Source: Akkermansia biwaensis (GTDB taxonomy: Bacteria; Verrucomicrobiota; Verrucomicrobiia; Verrucomicrobiales; Akkermansiaceae). From it: DNA of 64,000 nucleotides. A program made the translations under genes and the position numbers. The notes under the pieces were generated by a model that had not been told where the DNA came from, ran no database searches, and worked only from the letters and a program-made list of their open reading frames with translations. The stretch lies in NCBI RefSeq assembly GCF_026072915.1, contig NZ_AP025943.1:2418001-2482000 (forward strand), written 5' to 3'. Numbering within the stretch: position 1 is the stretch's first letter; each line of letters starts with the position of its first letter. Below are positions 7,901-16,484 of this stretch, piece after piece.

Positions 7901-9616
7901 AGTGACAATGAACCTTCCCTGGGTATTGGGAGTTTCTTCTCTGACGGTCTGTCCAAAGCCGTTTTCCAAGGTCCGCGACAGCACCACTCCCTTGGACAAG
8001 CTAGTGGTCAGGATGCCTTCCGGAGTCAGTTCCAGCCTTGTCTCCATCTCGCGCTGGCCAGTTCCGCTTTGTAAGATGGTAGTGCCGTCATAATAGGTAT
8101 GCGTCACCAGCGTGGCTCCTGCCGGAGTGGTGACGGTCGTGGTGAGTCCGTCCTCGCTGTACTCGGTTCGGGTGATGCGCCCGAGGATATCGGTGGAGGA
8201 AACGACCCGTCCCAAATCGTCATACTGCGTACGTTCCACCGTGGTCATGAGCCCCACGTCACGGCGCACGGCAACCGTCCTGCCCGCCGCATCCTTCGTG
8301 TAGGAGATAATTGTTTCAGGGGTGGTTTCAGTGGCCGCACGAATAGTCTCCACCAGCTGCTTGGCCGAGTTGTAGCCGTAGCTGGTAGTGATGCCGTCTT
8401 CATCAGTTTCCCTCAACGGGCCACAACACATCCACTCGGTCGTGCTGGTTCTACCGTTGCCCTTGGTCGTTTTAACCAGCCTCTGCTCGTCATCATACTC
8501 GTAGTCCTCCGAGGCAATCAGCGACCAGTCTTCTCCGGTGTGAACGTACTGTTCCTTTCTGGTGGTGGTTCCGTTTTCAGCAATATACTGCACGCTTCTG
8601 GTACTTTGTCCGGGAACAATGCTTCCATTGGCTTGCACGGTTTCGGTCACCTTGTGGAGGGCCCCGTGTTGGGTGGTCTTTTCATAGGTATAAGTCCGTT
8701 TGCTGAGTTCCGTTTCAGCTCCATCTTCGGCAATGACCACTTCGGTTTGCGTGGCGGGTCTAAAGTCGTTAAAGCGCAGGTCGGCGTAAGTGGTGCGCGT
8801 CCCCTTTTCACCTCCACCCGCCCAGGGAGAGGCTTGCAGCACCACCCGTCCCTGCTCGTCATACTCGTAGCGCGTGTACCCTCCATCGGGCTTGATCTCC
8901 AGGGACACCCGGAACTGGTCGTTGTAGGTGTAAAGCGTAGTCTGGGCCAGAGGCGTGTTGTACCCCCGGGTGCTGCTGACGGTCAGCCAGCCCCCGTCGG
9001 TGTACTTCTTAACCGTGCGCATGCAGGAAAAAGGCATTTCCTCGTTGATGCCTTGAATGCTCTCAATCATCTCCCATTTGCCCCCGGGCAGCACGTTTTT
9101 CTCCACCGTACGCACGGTGCGCTCCTCCCCTTCTCCCTGAATGGTCGTCACCTTGTTGCCTTCCGTCCTGCGTTGCGTCCTAAAGACAGGCATTCCTTCC
9201 CTCTGTTCGGCGATGTCCAGCACCTGCACGCCCTGGTCGGAGCTCCGTTCATAGCTGACCGTCTTGTAAGGAGCTCCCGTGCCGGCAAAGCTGCGGCCAT
9301 TCCTGCTCACCTGGCCGGGAGCGTACCATTCCAGAGTGAGCCTGTTGCCTTCCCCAACCGCCTGGAGCAGCCCCTGGGACTTGGACCAGATGCTTTGGAT
9401 GGCTCCTGTGGAGGGATGACGGTTCACCTTCATCTGCCGGGAATAGTTTTCTGCTGTGGTTTCCACGCCGGAGGCGGAGATTATAGAGACGACCTTTCCG
9501 GTGGAGGCCGAGAAGCGCAGGGTGCGCCCATTGCTCTGGACCATGTCCAGATAGGCGGGAGAGCCGCCGGTGCAGGGAGACTTGTCGGCATTCAACTTTT
9601 GAACCTTGTAGTTCAC
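4904..9616 (-). CDS. RHS/YD-repeat polymorphic toxin-like protein, main body and C-terminal tip
   Basis: About 1570 residues. The body is a long array of YD repeats (units such as YDEQGRVV, YNELGQAV, YDALGRSS, YEYDPFGSLL) and ends with the RHS core signature around YYNYRHLNPQDGRWINRDPI and NLYGFVKN. These arrays form a shell that encloses a C-terminal toxin. The last 215 or so residues (below about 5560) change abruptly to AT-rich, lysine- and asparagine-rich sequence, a typical exchangeable toxin tip. The tip contains ANGCIGIT and, later, IEHADMYDN, which could be a Cys/His catalytic pair, but I do not recognise the enzyme. The frame opens with a GTG at 9616 whose GTGA overlaps the stop of the upstream Ser-rich frame. 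It is therefore either translated by coupling or separated from its own N-terminus by a one-base deletion. A putative immunity gene follows 5 nt downstream. Confidence 0.82.
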   Translation of the reverse strand: MNYKVQKLNADKSPCTGGSPAYLDMVQSNGRTLRFSASTGKVVSIISASGVETTAENYSRQMKVNRHPSTGAIQSIWSKSQGLLQAVGEGNRLTLEWYAPGQVSRNGRSFAGTGAPYKTVSYERSSDQGVQVLDIAEQREGMPVFRTQRRTEGNKVTTIQGEGEERTVRTVEKNVLPGGKWEMIESIQGINEEMPFSCMRTVKKYTDGGWLTVSSTRGYNTPLAQTTLYTYNDQFRVSLEIKPDGGYTRYEYDEQGRVVLQASPWAGGGEKGTRTTYADLRFNDFRPATQTEVVIAEDGAETELSKRTYTYEKTTQHGALHKVTETVQANGSIVPGQSTRSVQYIAENGTTTRKEQYVHTGEDWSLIASEDYEYDDEQRLVKTTKGNGRTSTTEWMCCGPLRETDEDGITTSYGYNSAKQLVETIRAATETTPETIISYTKDAAGRTVAVRRDVGLMTTVERTQYDDLGRVVSSTDILGRITRTEYSEDGLTTTVTTPAGATLVTHTYYDGTTILQSGTGQREMETRLELTPEGILTTSLSKGVVLSRTLENGFGQTVREETPNTQGRFIVTRNTYNGKRQLVRSQTENLAPTLTDYNELGQAVKQTVLLDELRPNDTARNRISETSSCYRLREDGVYQVQTSTTYNADGLPLTQTMESMVSQLDPLLESKTIFTDVYGQQSIQWTEYTASATRTQFSRIPTSNMLAESLVIDRFTVSQTDHSGIRFSQTRSYASAGVILHQTDARGNVTTTETDTAGRPVKTTDAAGNVTTTSYLPCSDHPACITDALGGTVCYSYDIRGRKTAEFGTAIQPACFAYDEADRMVSLTTFRADEGDITTDPSGRTDGDTTTWIYDQATGLELNKTYADGSCVTKTYDHLNRLHTLTKARGIVTTYAYAPLTGELVSVSHSDKTIPWLYSYNHLGHMTSVRDASGIRDFSYDAYGHMIQETSFGLVESSLQEQYDALGRSSGYRLMLGTRTVQHSHLDYDQQGGIVGMNLEGLESPFTWQYDPASGFLNLLTYPNGMVCSNTYHPKLNLVTAISYKKGINGELAACHDYDYDALMRSTQRRDSWDAATAATVRDFTYNGCSELVEDRISRGESFIYSYDNIGNRKSARELEEELSYDANCLNQYTQVARESEPFAPCFDTDGNQTSIKTSTGIWEVSYDANDRPVAFTSQDGRIIVTCGYDYQGRRFEKKVTVHGAVSSHSWFLYRDYLQVAQLDVMQPKPVLVKTYLWDPTEPTTTRILMMTCWQENEMKIKEHLYFMHDALKNVTSIFDGQQTKRTRYEYDPFGSLLVTEGDAAHENKFRFSCEFSDDDLGLVYYNYRHLNPQDGRWINRDPISEQGGWNLYGFVKNCSVSSTDKRGLKKAEPLQDYWDRWEKSKVGQLSKQQLNWARKMLANGCIGITIIALGRLPKYENCFKTFTLAQKEYDKMKKDKSCGKNCPIIYSVHFGEKKPGDIAEFDKNDKLIKKITFNDIRLNPRNPSSVNFDFGLCNGNQIEHADMYDNPDLDGDRIGDYFPHKPIRNATHFTSSFSEWSAGAPAYYQYMDFNAEIWCVECADGKYGA

Positions 9617-10032
9617 TTGCGCGAACTTCCGGAGACGGAGGCGCCGGCATGACCGTCAGAGCCCTGGAAGGAGATGGAACTACCCGTGGGGCCTTTAACG
9701 GAGATTTGCCCGGATTGGGGATTGAAGGAGGCGCTCCATTCGAGGGGATGCTTGTAGCGCAGGGTGATGGGACATGGGGAGGAAGGTTCTGGAAGAGAGC
9801 CGGGAGTAGAAAGAGTGTTTCCACCCTCTCCATGAGCTCCACCTCCGGAACCACCTCCATTTCCACCTCCGGAATCGCCCTCGCCTACTTCAAGGATGCC
9901 TTCGCAGTCGTCGGCCCCATCCGGGTTGCCGCCAAAGGAATGGGAGGTGTTCTTGCTGCAGTCGGACTGATCAACTTCTTCATCGCAATCACAGGAACAG
10001 GGACAGCCTCCTTCCTCCGGTTCGCTGGAGGA

Positions 10033-10500
10033 GGAAGACAAGGAGCTGGAACTGCTGCTGGAGCTGGAACTTGAAGAGCTCGAAGAACTGGACGAAGAGG
10101 AGCTGCTGCTGGAAGAAGAGCTGGAGCTGCTGGAGGAACTCGACGAGGAAGAACTGGAACTACTACTGCTGCTGGATGACGAACTGCTGGAAGAAGACGA
10201 TGAGCTGGAGCTGCTGGAAGAAGAGGAACTGGAGCTGGACGAGGAAGAGGGAGCGCTGCTGGAAGAATCCGGAGGCTCGGGAACCAAAGAACTGCTGTGG
10301 AAACTGGAAGACGACCAGCTGCTGGAGGAAGACGATGAGCTAAAACTGCTGGAAGAAGATGAGCTGGACGAGGAAGGGGGAGCGCTGCTGGAAGAATCCG
10401 GAGGCTCTGGCGCCGAAGAACTCGGCTGGGAGCTGGAAGAAGACGAAGAGCTGCTGGAAGAAGAACTGCTGGACGAGGATGAGCTGGAACTGCTGCTGGA
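10033..10500 (-). repeat. Poly-serine coding low-complexity tract
   Basis: On the minus strand this is an irregular mix of AGC, TCC, TCT and TCG codons encoding long serine runs, interrupted once by a short Pro-Glu-Pro-Pro-Asp segment (VPEPPDSSSS). It separates the N-terminal domain from the RHS body, so it probably acts as a flexible, possibly glycosylated, surface linker. The degenerate repetition makes it prone to slippage. Both other minus-strand frames and the plus strand are also open here by composition, which is why spurious long frames appear. Confidence 0.85.
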
Positions 10501-10525
10501 CTTGGGATCAAACTCAAAGGAATTT

Positions 10526-10532
10526 CCCCCCC
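10526..10532 (-). repeat. G7 homopolymer at a frameshift in the RHS 5' region
   Basis: Seven consecutive G on the coding strand sit exactly where the reading frame of the N-terminal domain (ending SSSSSAGG) must change to that of GNSFEFDPK and the serine tract. Eight G would make the reading continuous. Poly-G tracts of this size are known slippage sites in contingency genes, and they are also frequent sequencing-error sites. Confidence 0.8.
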
Positions 10533-11288
10533 TGCCGAGCTGCTCGACGAGTTGCCTTCTTCCACCTCCTGGTAGAGGTTGACCAGGGTCAGCACGGCTT
10601 CTCCCTCCTTGTCGGCCGGAGGGGTGTCTGCCAGCAGGTAGTAGTCCAGATCGGGCTCACCTTCCTTGTCGCTTACCAAGGCAATGCAGAACTCCTGCTG
10701 GGCGTCCTGGGAAGGCTGGTACTCGTGGACGATACGGCACCAGTAGTATCCTTGGTCAAAATGGATCTGGCGGTAGAGGGGAGTGAAAGAGCCGGGCTCC
10801 GTGGCCAGTGTTAACTCCTTGGCAGGGATGGAAAGGGAGAGGGAGGAATGGGCATGGAGGGAGAGAAAGCAGGTTTTAGGGGTGGTGACTTAAAAGTACC
10901 CAAACCATTCGTGTCGTGTGGTGTCGGAAGCCTGGCGTTTGGGAATAAGAACGGGAGCGGTGAGGCCGTTGACGTAAAAGTCTCCCTGAGGCTGTCCGTT
11001 GGGGTACATGGGAATGAAGGGGTAGGCGGTATTCATGGCATTGATATTAAAAGAGTTGTTCATGGTATTAAATTGAGAATTGTTTAATAGTTGCCACCAC
11101 CCTGAAGACAAAAACTACCCAAGTAAACACGCCTATTACGTTACTTCTAAAAAGAAAAGATTTCTTGGCTCTTTTTTCAATCACTTCCCTGTCGGGTTTT
11201 GAAGCTCTGAAAGAGAGGAGCAATAAGGAAACATTGGGAATGGAAGAGAAAAATAAAAATGCGGTGTAAAAGGGAATCCGGGAATTCC

Positions 11289-11579
11289 ATGGCAAATAAA
11301 ACATTGACCCGACGGCAGGGAAGTTTTATCCTGAAATCCTCATTCAACCGGAGGAAGATTACAGCCGTGGAGGACGATATTATTTGCACAGAAAAGATTA
11401 TTGCGGAACGCAAGACGTTCTTTCTTGATCTCAAACAGAATGCGCGCGGTAAAGTGGTGCGTATTACGGAAAAGGTGAGTTCCAACCGGGACCGGATCAT
11501 GGTGCCCGCGGAAATCCTGGACGATTTCATCTCCGCTCTCCAGGATATCCGGGAAACGCTGAAGCAGCAGGGGGAATAA
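11289..11579 (+). CDS. PUR-alpha-like DNA/RNA-binding protein
   Basis: 96 residues from the ATG at 11289; an in-frame ATG at 11259 only adds an unlike Cys/Arg leader. The core EKIIAERKTFFLDLKQNARGKVVRITEK followed by a helix (PAEILDDFISALQDIRETL) matches the bacterial PUR family (DUF3276 type), a beta-sheet plus helix module that binds single-stranded nucleic acid and dimerises. It is small, with no export signal, so cytoplasmic. It stands alone between the RHS island and mrp. Its in vivo role is not established; family membership is the only basis. Confidence 0.72.
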   Translation: MANKTLTRRQGSFILKSSFNRRKITAVEDDIICTEKIIAERKTFFLDLKQNARGKVVRITEKVSSNRDRIMVPAEILDDFISALQDIRETLKQQGE

Positions 11580-11826
11580 ATCCCCCTGTTCTTTCTTTTT
11601 TAATGATGGCGGGGTTGTGGCTGCCCCGCTTTTTTGCGGTATCCGGATGACTGGGAATCCGGCAGGCAAAATGTCGTTCTGTCTGAATTAGGCGTTGTCA
11701 AAAGTAGAAAAGGGAGTACTTTTGTTTCCCGGTTTTTCCGTCCCCTTTTTTCTGCACTCCGGATCCTTCCGCGTTCCGGACGCGCGGGGGCGGATTGTTG
11801 ATGGCAACCCTCCATATTTCAGACAG

Positions 11827-12903
11827 ATGACGACACAACAGGAATTGACTCCGGAGCTGATACGGGCCGCGCTGACCACGGTTAAATTTCCCGGATTCAG
11901 CCGCGACATCGTATCCTTCGGATTAGTGAAGAAGATTGATATTGACGCTGAAAACAACGTCACGATTGATTTGGTGATTGAGAGCAAGAATGCGGATATT
12001 CCCCGTTACATTTTTGAAGGCGTCCACGGCGTGATGAAGCATTTGCCCGGCGTGAAGCATTGCGACGTGAATATCGAACACAAGGCTCCGGAAGCCAAGA
12101 AGGGAATCAATGACGACCCCTCTACCTGGAAATCCTCCGTTCCCGGCGCCAAACACGTGATCGCCGTCGCTTCCGGCAAGGGCGGCGTGGGCAAATCCAC
12201 CGTTTCCGCGAACCTGGCGGTGGCGCTGAGCAAGCTGGGTTATTCCGTGGGCCTGGTGGACCTGGATATTTACGGCCCCTCCATGTCCCTGATGTTCGGC
12301 ACCAAGGAACGGCCCGGAGCCAATGAGAATGACGAGTTTCTTCCGGTAACGGCCCATGGCGTGAAGCTTCTTTCCATGGGGCTGCTGATCAATGAATCGG
12401 ACCCCGTTGCGGTGCGCGGCCCCCTGGCGACGCGCTACGTCCAGCAGTTCCTGCGCAACGTGGTGTGGGGGGACGTGGATTTCCTGATTCTGGACCTGCC
12501 GCCCGGCACGGGAGACATTCAGCTCACGATTGTCCAGACGGCGGAGCTGGACGGCGTGGTGGTGGTGACCACTCCGCAGGAGGTGGCGTTGATTGATGCC
12601 CGCAAGGCGATCGGCCTTTTTGAACGGGTGAAGACCCCCATTCTGGGCGTGATTGAAAACATGAGTTATTTCCAGTGCCCGTCTGACGGCAAGATTTACC
12701 ACATCTTCGGCGAAGGCGGCGGCGAGCGGGAAGCGGCCAAACTGGGCGTGCCGCTGCTGGGCAAGATTCCGCTGGACATCGCCACCCGCTCCGGCGGGGA
12801 CGAAGGCCGCCCCGTAGCCCTGGAAGACCCTGGGCAGAACCCGGTTTCCGCCGCGTTCCGCCAGGTGGCTGAACAATGCGCCCGCATGGTGCTTGACTGC
12901 TGA
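11827..12903 (+). CDS. mrp: Mrp/ApbC-type iron-sulfur cluster carrier P-loop ATPase
   Basis: 358 residues from the ATG at 11827 (MTTQQELTPELIRAAL), chosen because homology begins there. An N-terminal MIP18/DUF59 domain (about residues 5-90) is followed by the deviant Walker A motif SGKGGVGKSTVSANLA, the DLDIYGPS switch and the LPPGTGDIQLT Walker B region. The family loads Fe-S clusters onto target apoproteins in the cytoplasm. The C-terminal CxxC usual in many members reads CPSD here (near YFQCPSDGK), so the second cysteine is missing; some related lineages lack it too. It is monocistronic, followed by an 87-nt GC-rich spacer and then a MATE gene. Confidence 0.92.
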   Translation: MTTQQELTPELIRAALTTVKFPGFSRDIVSFGLVKKIDIDAENNVTIDLVIESKNADIPRYIFEGVHGVMKHLPGVKHCDVNIEHKAPEAKKGINDDPSTWKSSVPGAKHVIAVASGKGGVGKSTVSANLAVALSKLGYSVGLVDLDIYGPSMSLMFGTKERPGANENDEFLPVTAHGVKLLSMGLLINESDPVAVRGPLATRYVQQFLRNVVWGDVDFLILDLPPGTGDIQLTIVQTAELDGVVVVTTPQEVALIDARKAIGLFERVKTPILGVIENMSYFQCPSDGKIYHIFGEGGGEREAAKLGVPLLGKIPLDIATRSGGDEGRPVALEDPGQNPVSAAFRQVAEQCARMVLDC

Positions 12904-13027
12904 ATGCCCGGACGGGGCAGGAGGCCCCGGTCCGGTTGACGCCCTTTGACCGTAAAGCCGGGTTGGAGCCTGCCGCTCCGGTCCGGCTTGTTTGCCGGCA
13001 TGTTCCGGCTCCTTGAAGGAGGAATGC

Positions 13028-14422
13028 ATGGAAGGAAAGAAAGCAATGAATAAGACGTGGAATTTGAAGGAGATGAAGAAGTTGATCCCCCTGGCCTTTC
13101 CGGTGCTGGTGGTGAACCTCTCCATTGTGGGCATGGGGGCGGTGGACGCCATTGTCGCCGGGGGCGCAGGCGTGACGGACATGGCCGCCGTGGCGCTCGG
13201 GTCTTCCGTATATTTGCCCGTGACCCTCTTCGCCTGCGGCGTGCTGATGATCATCGGCCCCGTGATCGCCAACATGCGCGGCAAGAGCCATGAAAGCCGC
13301 GTGGGCTACATGACCAACCACGGCCTGTGGCTGGCGCTGATGCTCAGCCTGGTTTCCATGCCGGTCATTTATGCCCTGAGGAACGTGTTCGGCTGGATAT
13401 CGGATGACGCCGCCATGTGTGAGATGGCCTCCGCCTACATGTTCGCCATCATGTGGGGACTGCCCGCCAACCTGGGATTCGTGGCCCTCAAGAGCCTGAA
13501 CGAAGGCTCCAACATGACCCGGCCCGCCATGTACGTGGGGATATGCGGCCTGCTGCTCAACATTCCGCTGAACTACATGTTCGTCTTCGGCATGTACGGA
13601 TTCCCCCGCATGGGTGGCGCGGGCTGCGGCGCGGCCACCGCCGTTATCTTCTACATTGAATTCCTGCTGATGTTCCTGCTGGTGTATTTCAACCCCAAGC
13701 ACCGCCCGTACCGCAGGCACATCGTTTCCTGGCGGCGTCCCACGCCTTCCGTCATTACGCATCTGGTGCGGCTGGGCGTGCCGATCGGCATTTCCCAGCT
13801 GTGCGAGGTGATGCTTTTCTGCGCCGCCGCGCTGGTGCTGGCTCCCCTGGGCAAGACACAGGTAGCCAGCCACCAGATAGCCGGGAACGTGGGCGGCCTG
13901 GTTTTTATGCTGCCCCTGTCTGTGGGTCTGGCGGCTTCCATCCGCGTGGCCTACCATCACGGCAAAAAGAATGTGGCCGGGACCAGGTCCGCCATTCTCT
14001 CTGCCTATGTGCTGGTACTCAGCATCTGCCTGTGCACGATAGGCGGCATCATCCTTTTCCGCGAACAGATCGTGCACTTGTATAACGATTCGGAACTGAT
14101 TGTCAGCACGGCCTCCGTCCTGCTGATCCTGGCGGCCGCCTACCAGCTCCCGGACTGCCTCCAGGTGCTTTCCGTCGGGGTGCTGAGGGGATTCCGGGAT
14201 ACCGCTTCCATTTCCATCATCACCTTCGTGTCGTACTGGATGGTGGGATTCCCCGTGTGCTACATTCTTGCCCGGACCGACTGGATTGTCCCGGCCATGG
14301 GCGCGCGGGGCGTCTGGATAGGGTTCATCGTCGGCCTTACCGTGGCGGCCGTACTGCTGCTGTGGCGCGTGGTGCGCACCACGCGGCGCGAATTTGTCCT
14401 GATGCGGCGGGGCGGGGAGTAA
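13028..14422 (+). CDS. MATE-family multidrug/cation antiporter
   Basis: 464 residues from the ATG at 13028, which has a strong AGGAGG about 7 nt upstream; a longer frame from 12992 lacks this. The protein is almost wholly hydrophobic with about twelve membrane spans in two homologous halves. The N-terminal segment LIPLAFPVLVVNLSIVGMGAVDAIVAG is the typical MATE start, with the second half beginning near HLVRLGVPIGISQLCEV. Members export drugs or metabolites against Na+ or H+ across the inner membrane. Substrate cannot be told from the sequence. The next gene converges on it. Confidence 0.9.
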   Translation: MEGKKAMNKTWNLKEMKKLIPLAFPVLVVNLSIVGMGAVDAIVAGGAGVTDMAAVALGSSVYLPVTLFACGVLMIIGPVIANMRGKSHESRVGYMTNHGLWLALMLSLVSMPVIYALRNVFGWISDDAAMCEMASAYMFAIMWGLPANLGFVALKSLNEGSNMTRPAMYVGICGLLLNIPLNYMFVFGMYGFPRMGGAGCGAATAVIFYIEFLLMFLLVYFNPKHRPYRRHIVSWRRPTPSVITHLVRLGVPIGISQLCEVMLFCAAALVLAPLGKTQVASHQIAGNVGGLVFMLPLSVGLAASIRVAYHHGKKNVAGTRSAILSAYVLVLSICLCTIGGIILFREQIVHLYNDSELIVSTASVLLILAAAYQLPDCLQVLSVGVLRGFRDTASISIITFVSYWMVGFPVCYILARTDWIVPAMGARGVWIGFIVGLTVAAVLLLWRVVRTTRREFVLMRRGGE

Positions 14423-14453
14423 TCCTCCCCCCGGCGCGGGCGTCCAGGGATGT

Positions 14454-15068
14454 TTATTTTTCCTGTTCCGCAGAGGATTGTTTCTGTCCGAGCCGTTTCA
14501 GGATATCCACGGCTTCCTGCGGGCGAGCCGCTTCCCTGAGTATAACTTTTTTCTTCCCGCCATATTCCAGAATAATGTCTCCGGCGCCGTTCCTGGCCGG
14601 ATGCAGCCGCACGTTTCTGAGTTTGTGGAAGGAACGGGTATAAATGCTGCATCCTTTGAAAAACAGGGCTGCTTCTCCGGTAATGGCAATTAGGCGGCGG
14701 TCCGTCAGCGCATAAAGGCTGTTGCGCCGGCTTGTCCGTTCCCGCCAGGGAGCGGAAAGCAACCTCACGCCGCCGGCCAGGGCCAGCATGGCCGGAATGC
14801 CGCCGGCGATAACCCCTGCGAGGGAAAAATAAAGCAGGGAACCGGGAAGCTCCCCTTCCCAAAAATGGCCCGCGTCTCTCCAGACTGCCAGAATAAAGCA
14901 CCAGGGATAGACCAGAAGAATGGTGCCGAAGAACATTCGCCTGGCGACGGGAAAAGTCCAGTACCGTTCTGCGGGACGGCTTTTCCATAGAATCCGTTCC
15001 CCGGGCTTGAGCTTGCGCGCCAGGAGTTCTTCCGCAGTGGGGATATGGTCGGGGCATCCTCCGTGCAT
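14454..15068 (-). CDS. Membrane protein with bacterial PH domain
   Basis: 204 residues from the ATG at 15068 (MHGGCPDHIPTAEELLARKL); an in-frame start at 15092 is also possible. After LKPGERILWKSRPAERYW come two membrane spans (FFGTILLVYPWCFILAV and a GVIAGGIPAMLALAGGV segment), then the PH-like module whose hallmark NSLYALTDRRLIAITG is clear. Proteins of this YdbS/bPH2 type are inner-membrane proteins of poorly known role. It converges with the MATE gene with a 31-bp gap and no clear terminator. Confidence 0.75.
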   Translation of the reverse strand: MHGGCPDHIPTAEELLARKLKPGERILWKSRPAERYWTFPVARRMFFGTILLVYPWCFILAVWRDAGHFWEGELPGSLLYFSLAGVIAGGIPAMLALAGGVRLLSAPWRERTSRRNSLYALTDRRLIAITGEAALFFKGCSIYTRSFHKLRNVRLHPARNGAGDIILEYGGKKKVILREAARPQEAVDILKRLGQKQSSAEQEK

Positions 15069-15371
15069 GCCTGATTTATAGCCGGAAAACAATGAGTGTC
15101 AATGTTGCGGAGGGCAGGTGCGGGGGCGGCGCATGGCTTATGCCTGACTTGGGGATGGCGGGCGGCGGGAAACTTTCCGTTTCAAGGGGTCTTTTTCTGA
15201 ACTGGAGTAATACAAGCTCTATCCCCTTCCATGATGTAAAGATGATGTTATTGTTTTTAAAAGATATTGAATGAGAAAGAATTATGAATATCTGGCCTTT
15301 TTTCTCCTTTTATCTTGTGAAGGCTCATGATTCGCTGTAATTTGGAAGCCCTGTACGATTAAGATTTTCAC
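15069..15371. other. Leader region of the hexuronate operon
   Basis: About 300 bases without a convincing gene, becoming AT-rich toward the kdgK start, as expected for a promoter region. It must hold the divergent promoters of the PH-domain gene and the hexuronate operon. I see no riboswitch or clear operator palindrome. Confidence 0.4.
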
Positions 15372-16466
15372 ATGTCATTATCTATTAAATCTGAGCAGGA
15401 GTGCCGCTGGGATATTGCATCCCTTGGCGAAGTGATGCTGAGGCTGGACCCCGGCGAAGGCCGCATTCATACCACGCGTTCCTTCCGTGTCTGCGAAGGC
15501 GGCGGGGAATACAACGTGGCCCGCGGGCTGAGGCGCTGTTTCAGGATGAGGGGCGCCATCGTCACCGCCATCTGCGACAATCCCGTAGGGCGGCTTCTGG
15601 AGGACTGCATGCTTCAGGGCGGACTGGACCTGGATTACGTGAAATGGGCCCCCTTTGACGGCATCGGCCGCGACTGCCGCGTGGGCCTGAATTTCACGGA
15701 ACGCGGCTATGGCGTGCGCGCCGCCGTGGGCTGTTCCGACCGCGGACTGAGCGCCGCCTGCCAGATGAAGCCCGGCGACGTGGACTGGGACGCCCTGTTC
15801 GGCAGGGACGGCGTGCGCTGGTTCCATACCGGCGGCATTTATGCGGGACTTTCCGAAACGACGAGCGACGTGGTGCTGGAAGCCGTCCAGGCCGCCCGCA
15901 AGCACGGCACGGTCGTTTCCTATGACCTGAACTACCGCCCCTCCCTGTGGAAGAGCATCGGCGGCCAGAAGCGCGCCCAGGAGGTAAACCGAGCCATCGC
16001 TCCCTTTGTGGACGTCATGATCGGCAATGAGGAGGACTTCCAGGCGTCCCTGGGCCTTTCCATCGAAGGGGCCACGGAGGACTTCTCCCATATCGACCAG
16101 GGTTCCTACCGGCAGATGATCCGCCGCGCAGTGGCGGAATTCGGCTTCAAGGCCGCCGCCACGACATTGCGCGTGGCCCGCACGGCCACCTTCAACGACT
16201 GGGCGGCCATGCTGTACTGCGACGGGGAGTTTTATGATTCCATTTCCTTCCCGAATCTGGAAATCCTGGACCGCGTGGGCGGCGGAGATTCCTTCGCCTC
16301 CGGCCTGATTTACGGGCTGATGAGCGGGAAGGGCCCCCAGTACGCCGTGAACTGCGGCTGCGCCCACGGCGCGCTGGCCATGACCACTCCGGGGGATACC
16401 TCCACGGCCTCCCTGGCGGAAGTGGAAAAAGTCATGAAGGGCGGCACCGCCCGCGTGGACCGCTAA
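15372..16466 (+). CDS. kdgK: 2-keto-3-deoxygluconate kinase (PfkB family)
   Basis: 364 residues of PfkB sugar-kinase type. The opening DIASLGEVMLRLDPGEG and the GGGEYNVARGL sugar-binding loop resemble KDG kinases; the C-terminal anion-hole signature reads DRVGGGDSFASGLIYG with the catalytic Asp. The enzyme phosphorylates 2-keto-3-deoxygluconate to KDPG in the cytoplasm. It is the first gene of a five-gene plus-strand run (spacings 18, 20, 3 and 36 bp) that supplies every step from hexuronate to pyruvate plus glyceraldehyde-3-phosphate. That context fixes the substrate better than the sequence alone. Confidence 0.88.
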   Translation: MSLSIKSEQECRWDIASLGEVMLRLDPGEGRIHTTRSFRVCEGGGEYNVARGLRRCFRMRGAIVTAICDNPVGRLLEDCMLQGGLDLDYVKWAPFDGIGRDCRVGLNFTERGYGVRAAVGCSDRGLSAACQMKPGDVDWDALFGRDGVRWFHTGGIYAGLSETTSDVVLEAVQAARKHGTVVSYDLNYRPSLWKSIGGQKRAQEVNRAIAPFVDVMIGNEEDFQASLGLSIEGATEDFSHIDQGSYRQMIRRAVAEFGFKAAATTLRVARTATFNDWAAMLYCDGEFYDSISFPNLEILDRVGGGDSFASGLIYGLMSGKGPQYAVNCGCAHGALAMTTPGDTSTASLAEVEKVMKGGTARVDR

Positions 16467-16484
16467 CCTTTATCTTATCCTGTT

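Larger units (their letters stand above)
9613..11063 (-). pseudogene. 5' region of the RHS gene, split into three frames (N-terminal domain, poly-Ser linker, pre-RHS domain)
   Basis: Coding character is clear but no single frame runs through. A first frame from an ATG at 11063 (MNNSFNINAMNTAYPF...) stops at 10890. The same frame reopens and encodes a plausible domain (LYRQIHFDQGYYWCRIVHEYQ) down to a G7 run at 10526-10532. There the continuation as GNSFEFDPK followed by a long serine tract lies one frame over. That second frame runs through more than 80 serines, a Cys-rich patch (CPCSCDCDEE), a Gly-rich stretch and the sequence GQISVKGPTGSSISF to a stop at 9613, four bases into the RHS frame. 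One extra G at each of two places would join linker and RHS body (reading K-V-N-Y at the second). Either the gene is decayed or switched off, or homopolymer errors are present. Confidence 0.6.

Noticed and set aside
8099-9652. 517-codon plus-strand open frame within the RHS locus
   Set aside because: It lies antisense to clear YD-repeat coding sequence and has shadow-type composition.
10071-10814. Lys/Trp/Cys/Arg-rich plus-strand open frames
   Set aside because: They are the complement of the poly-serine codons and arise from low complexity alone.
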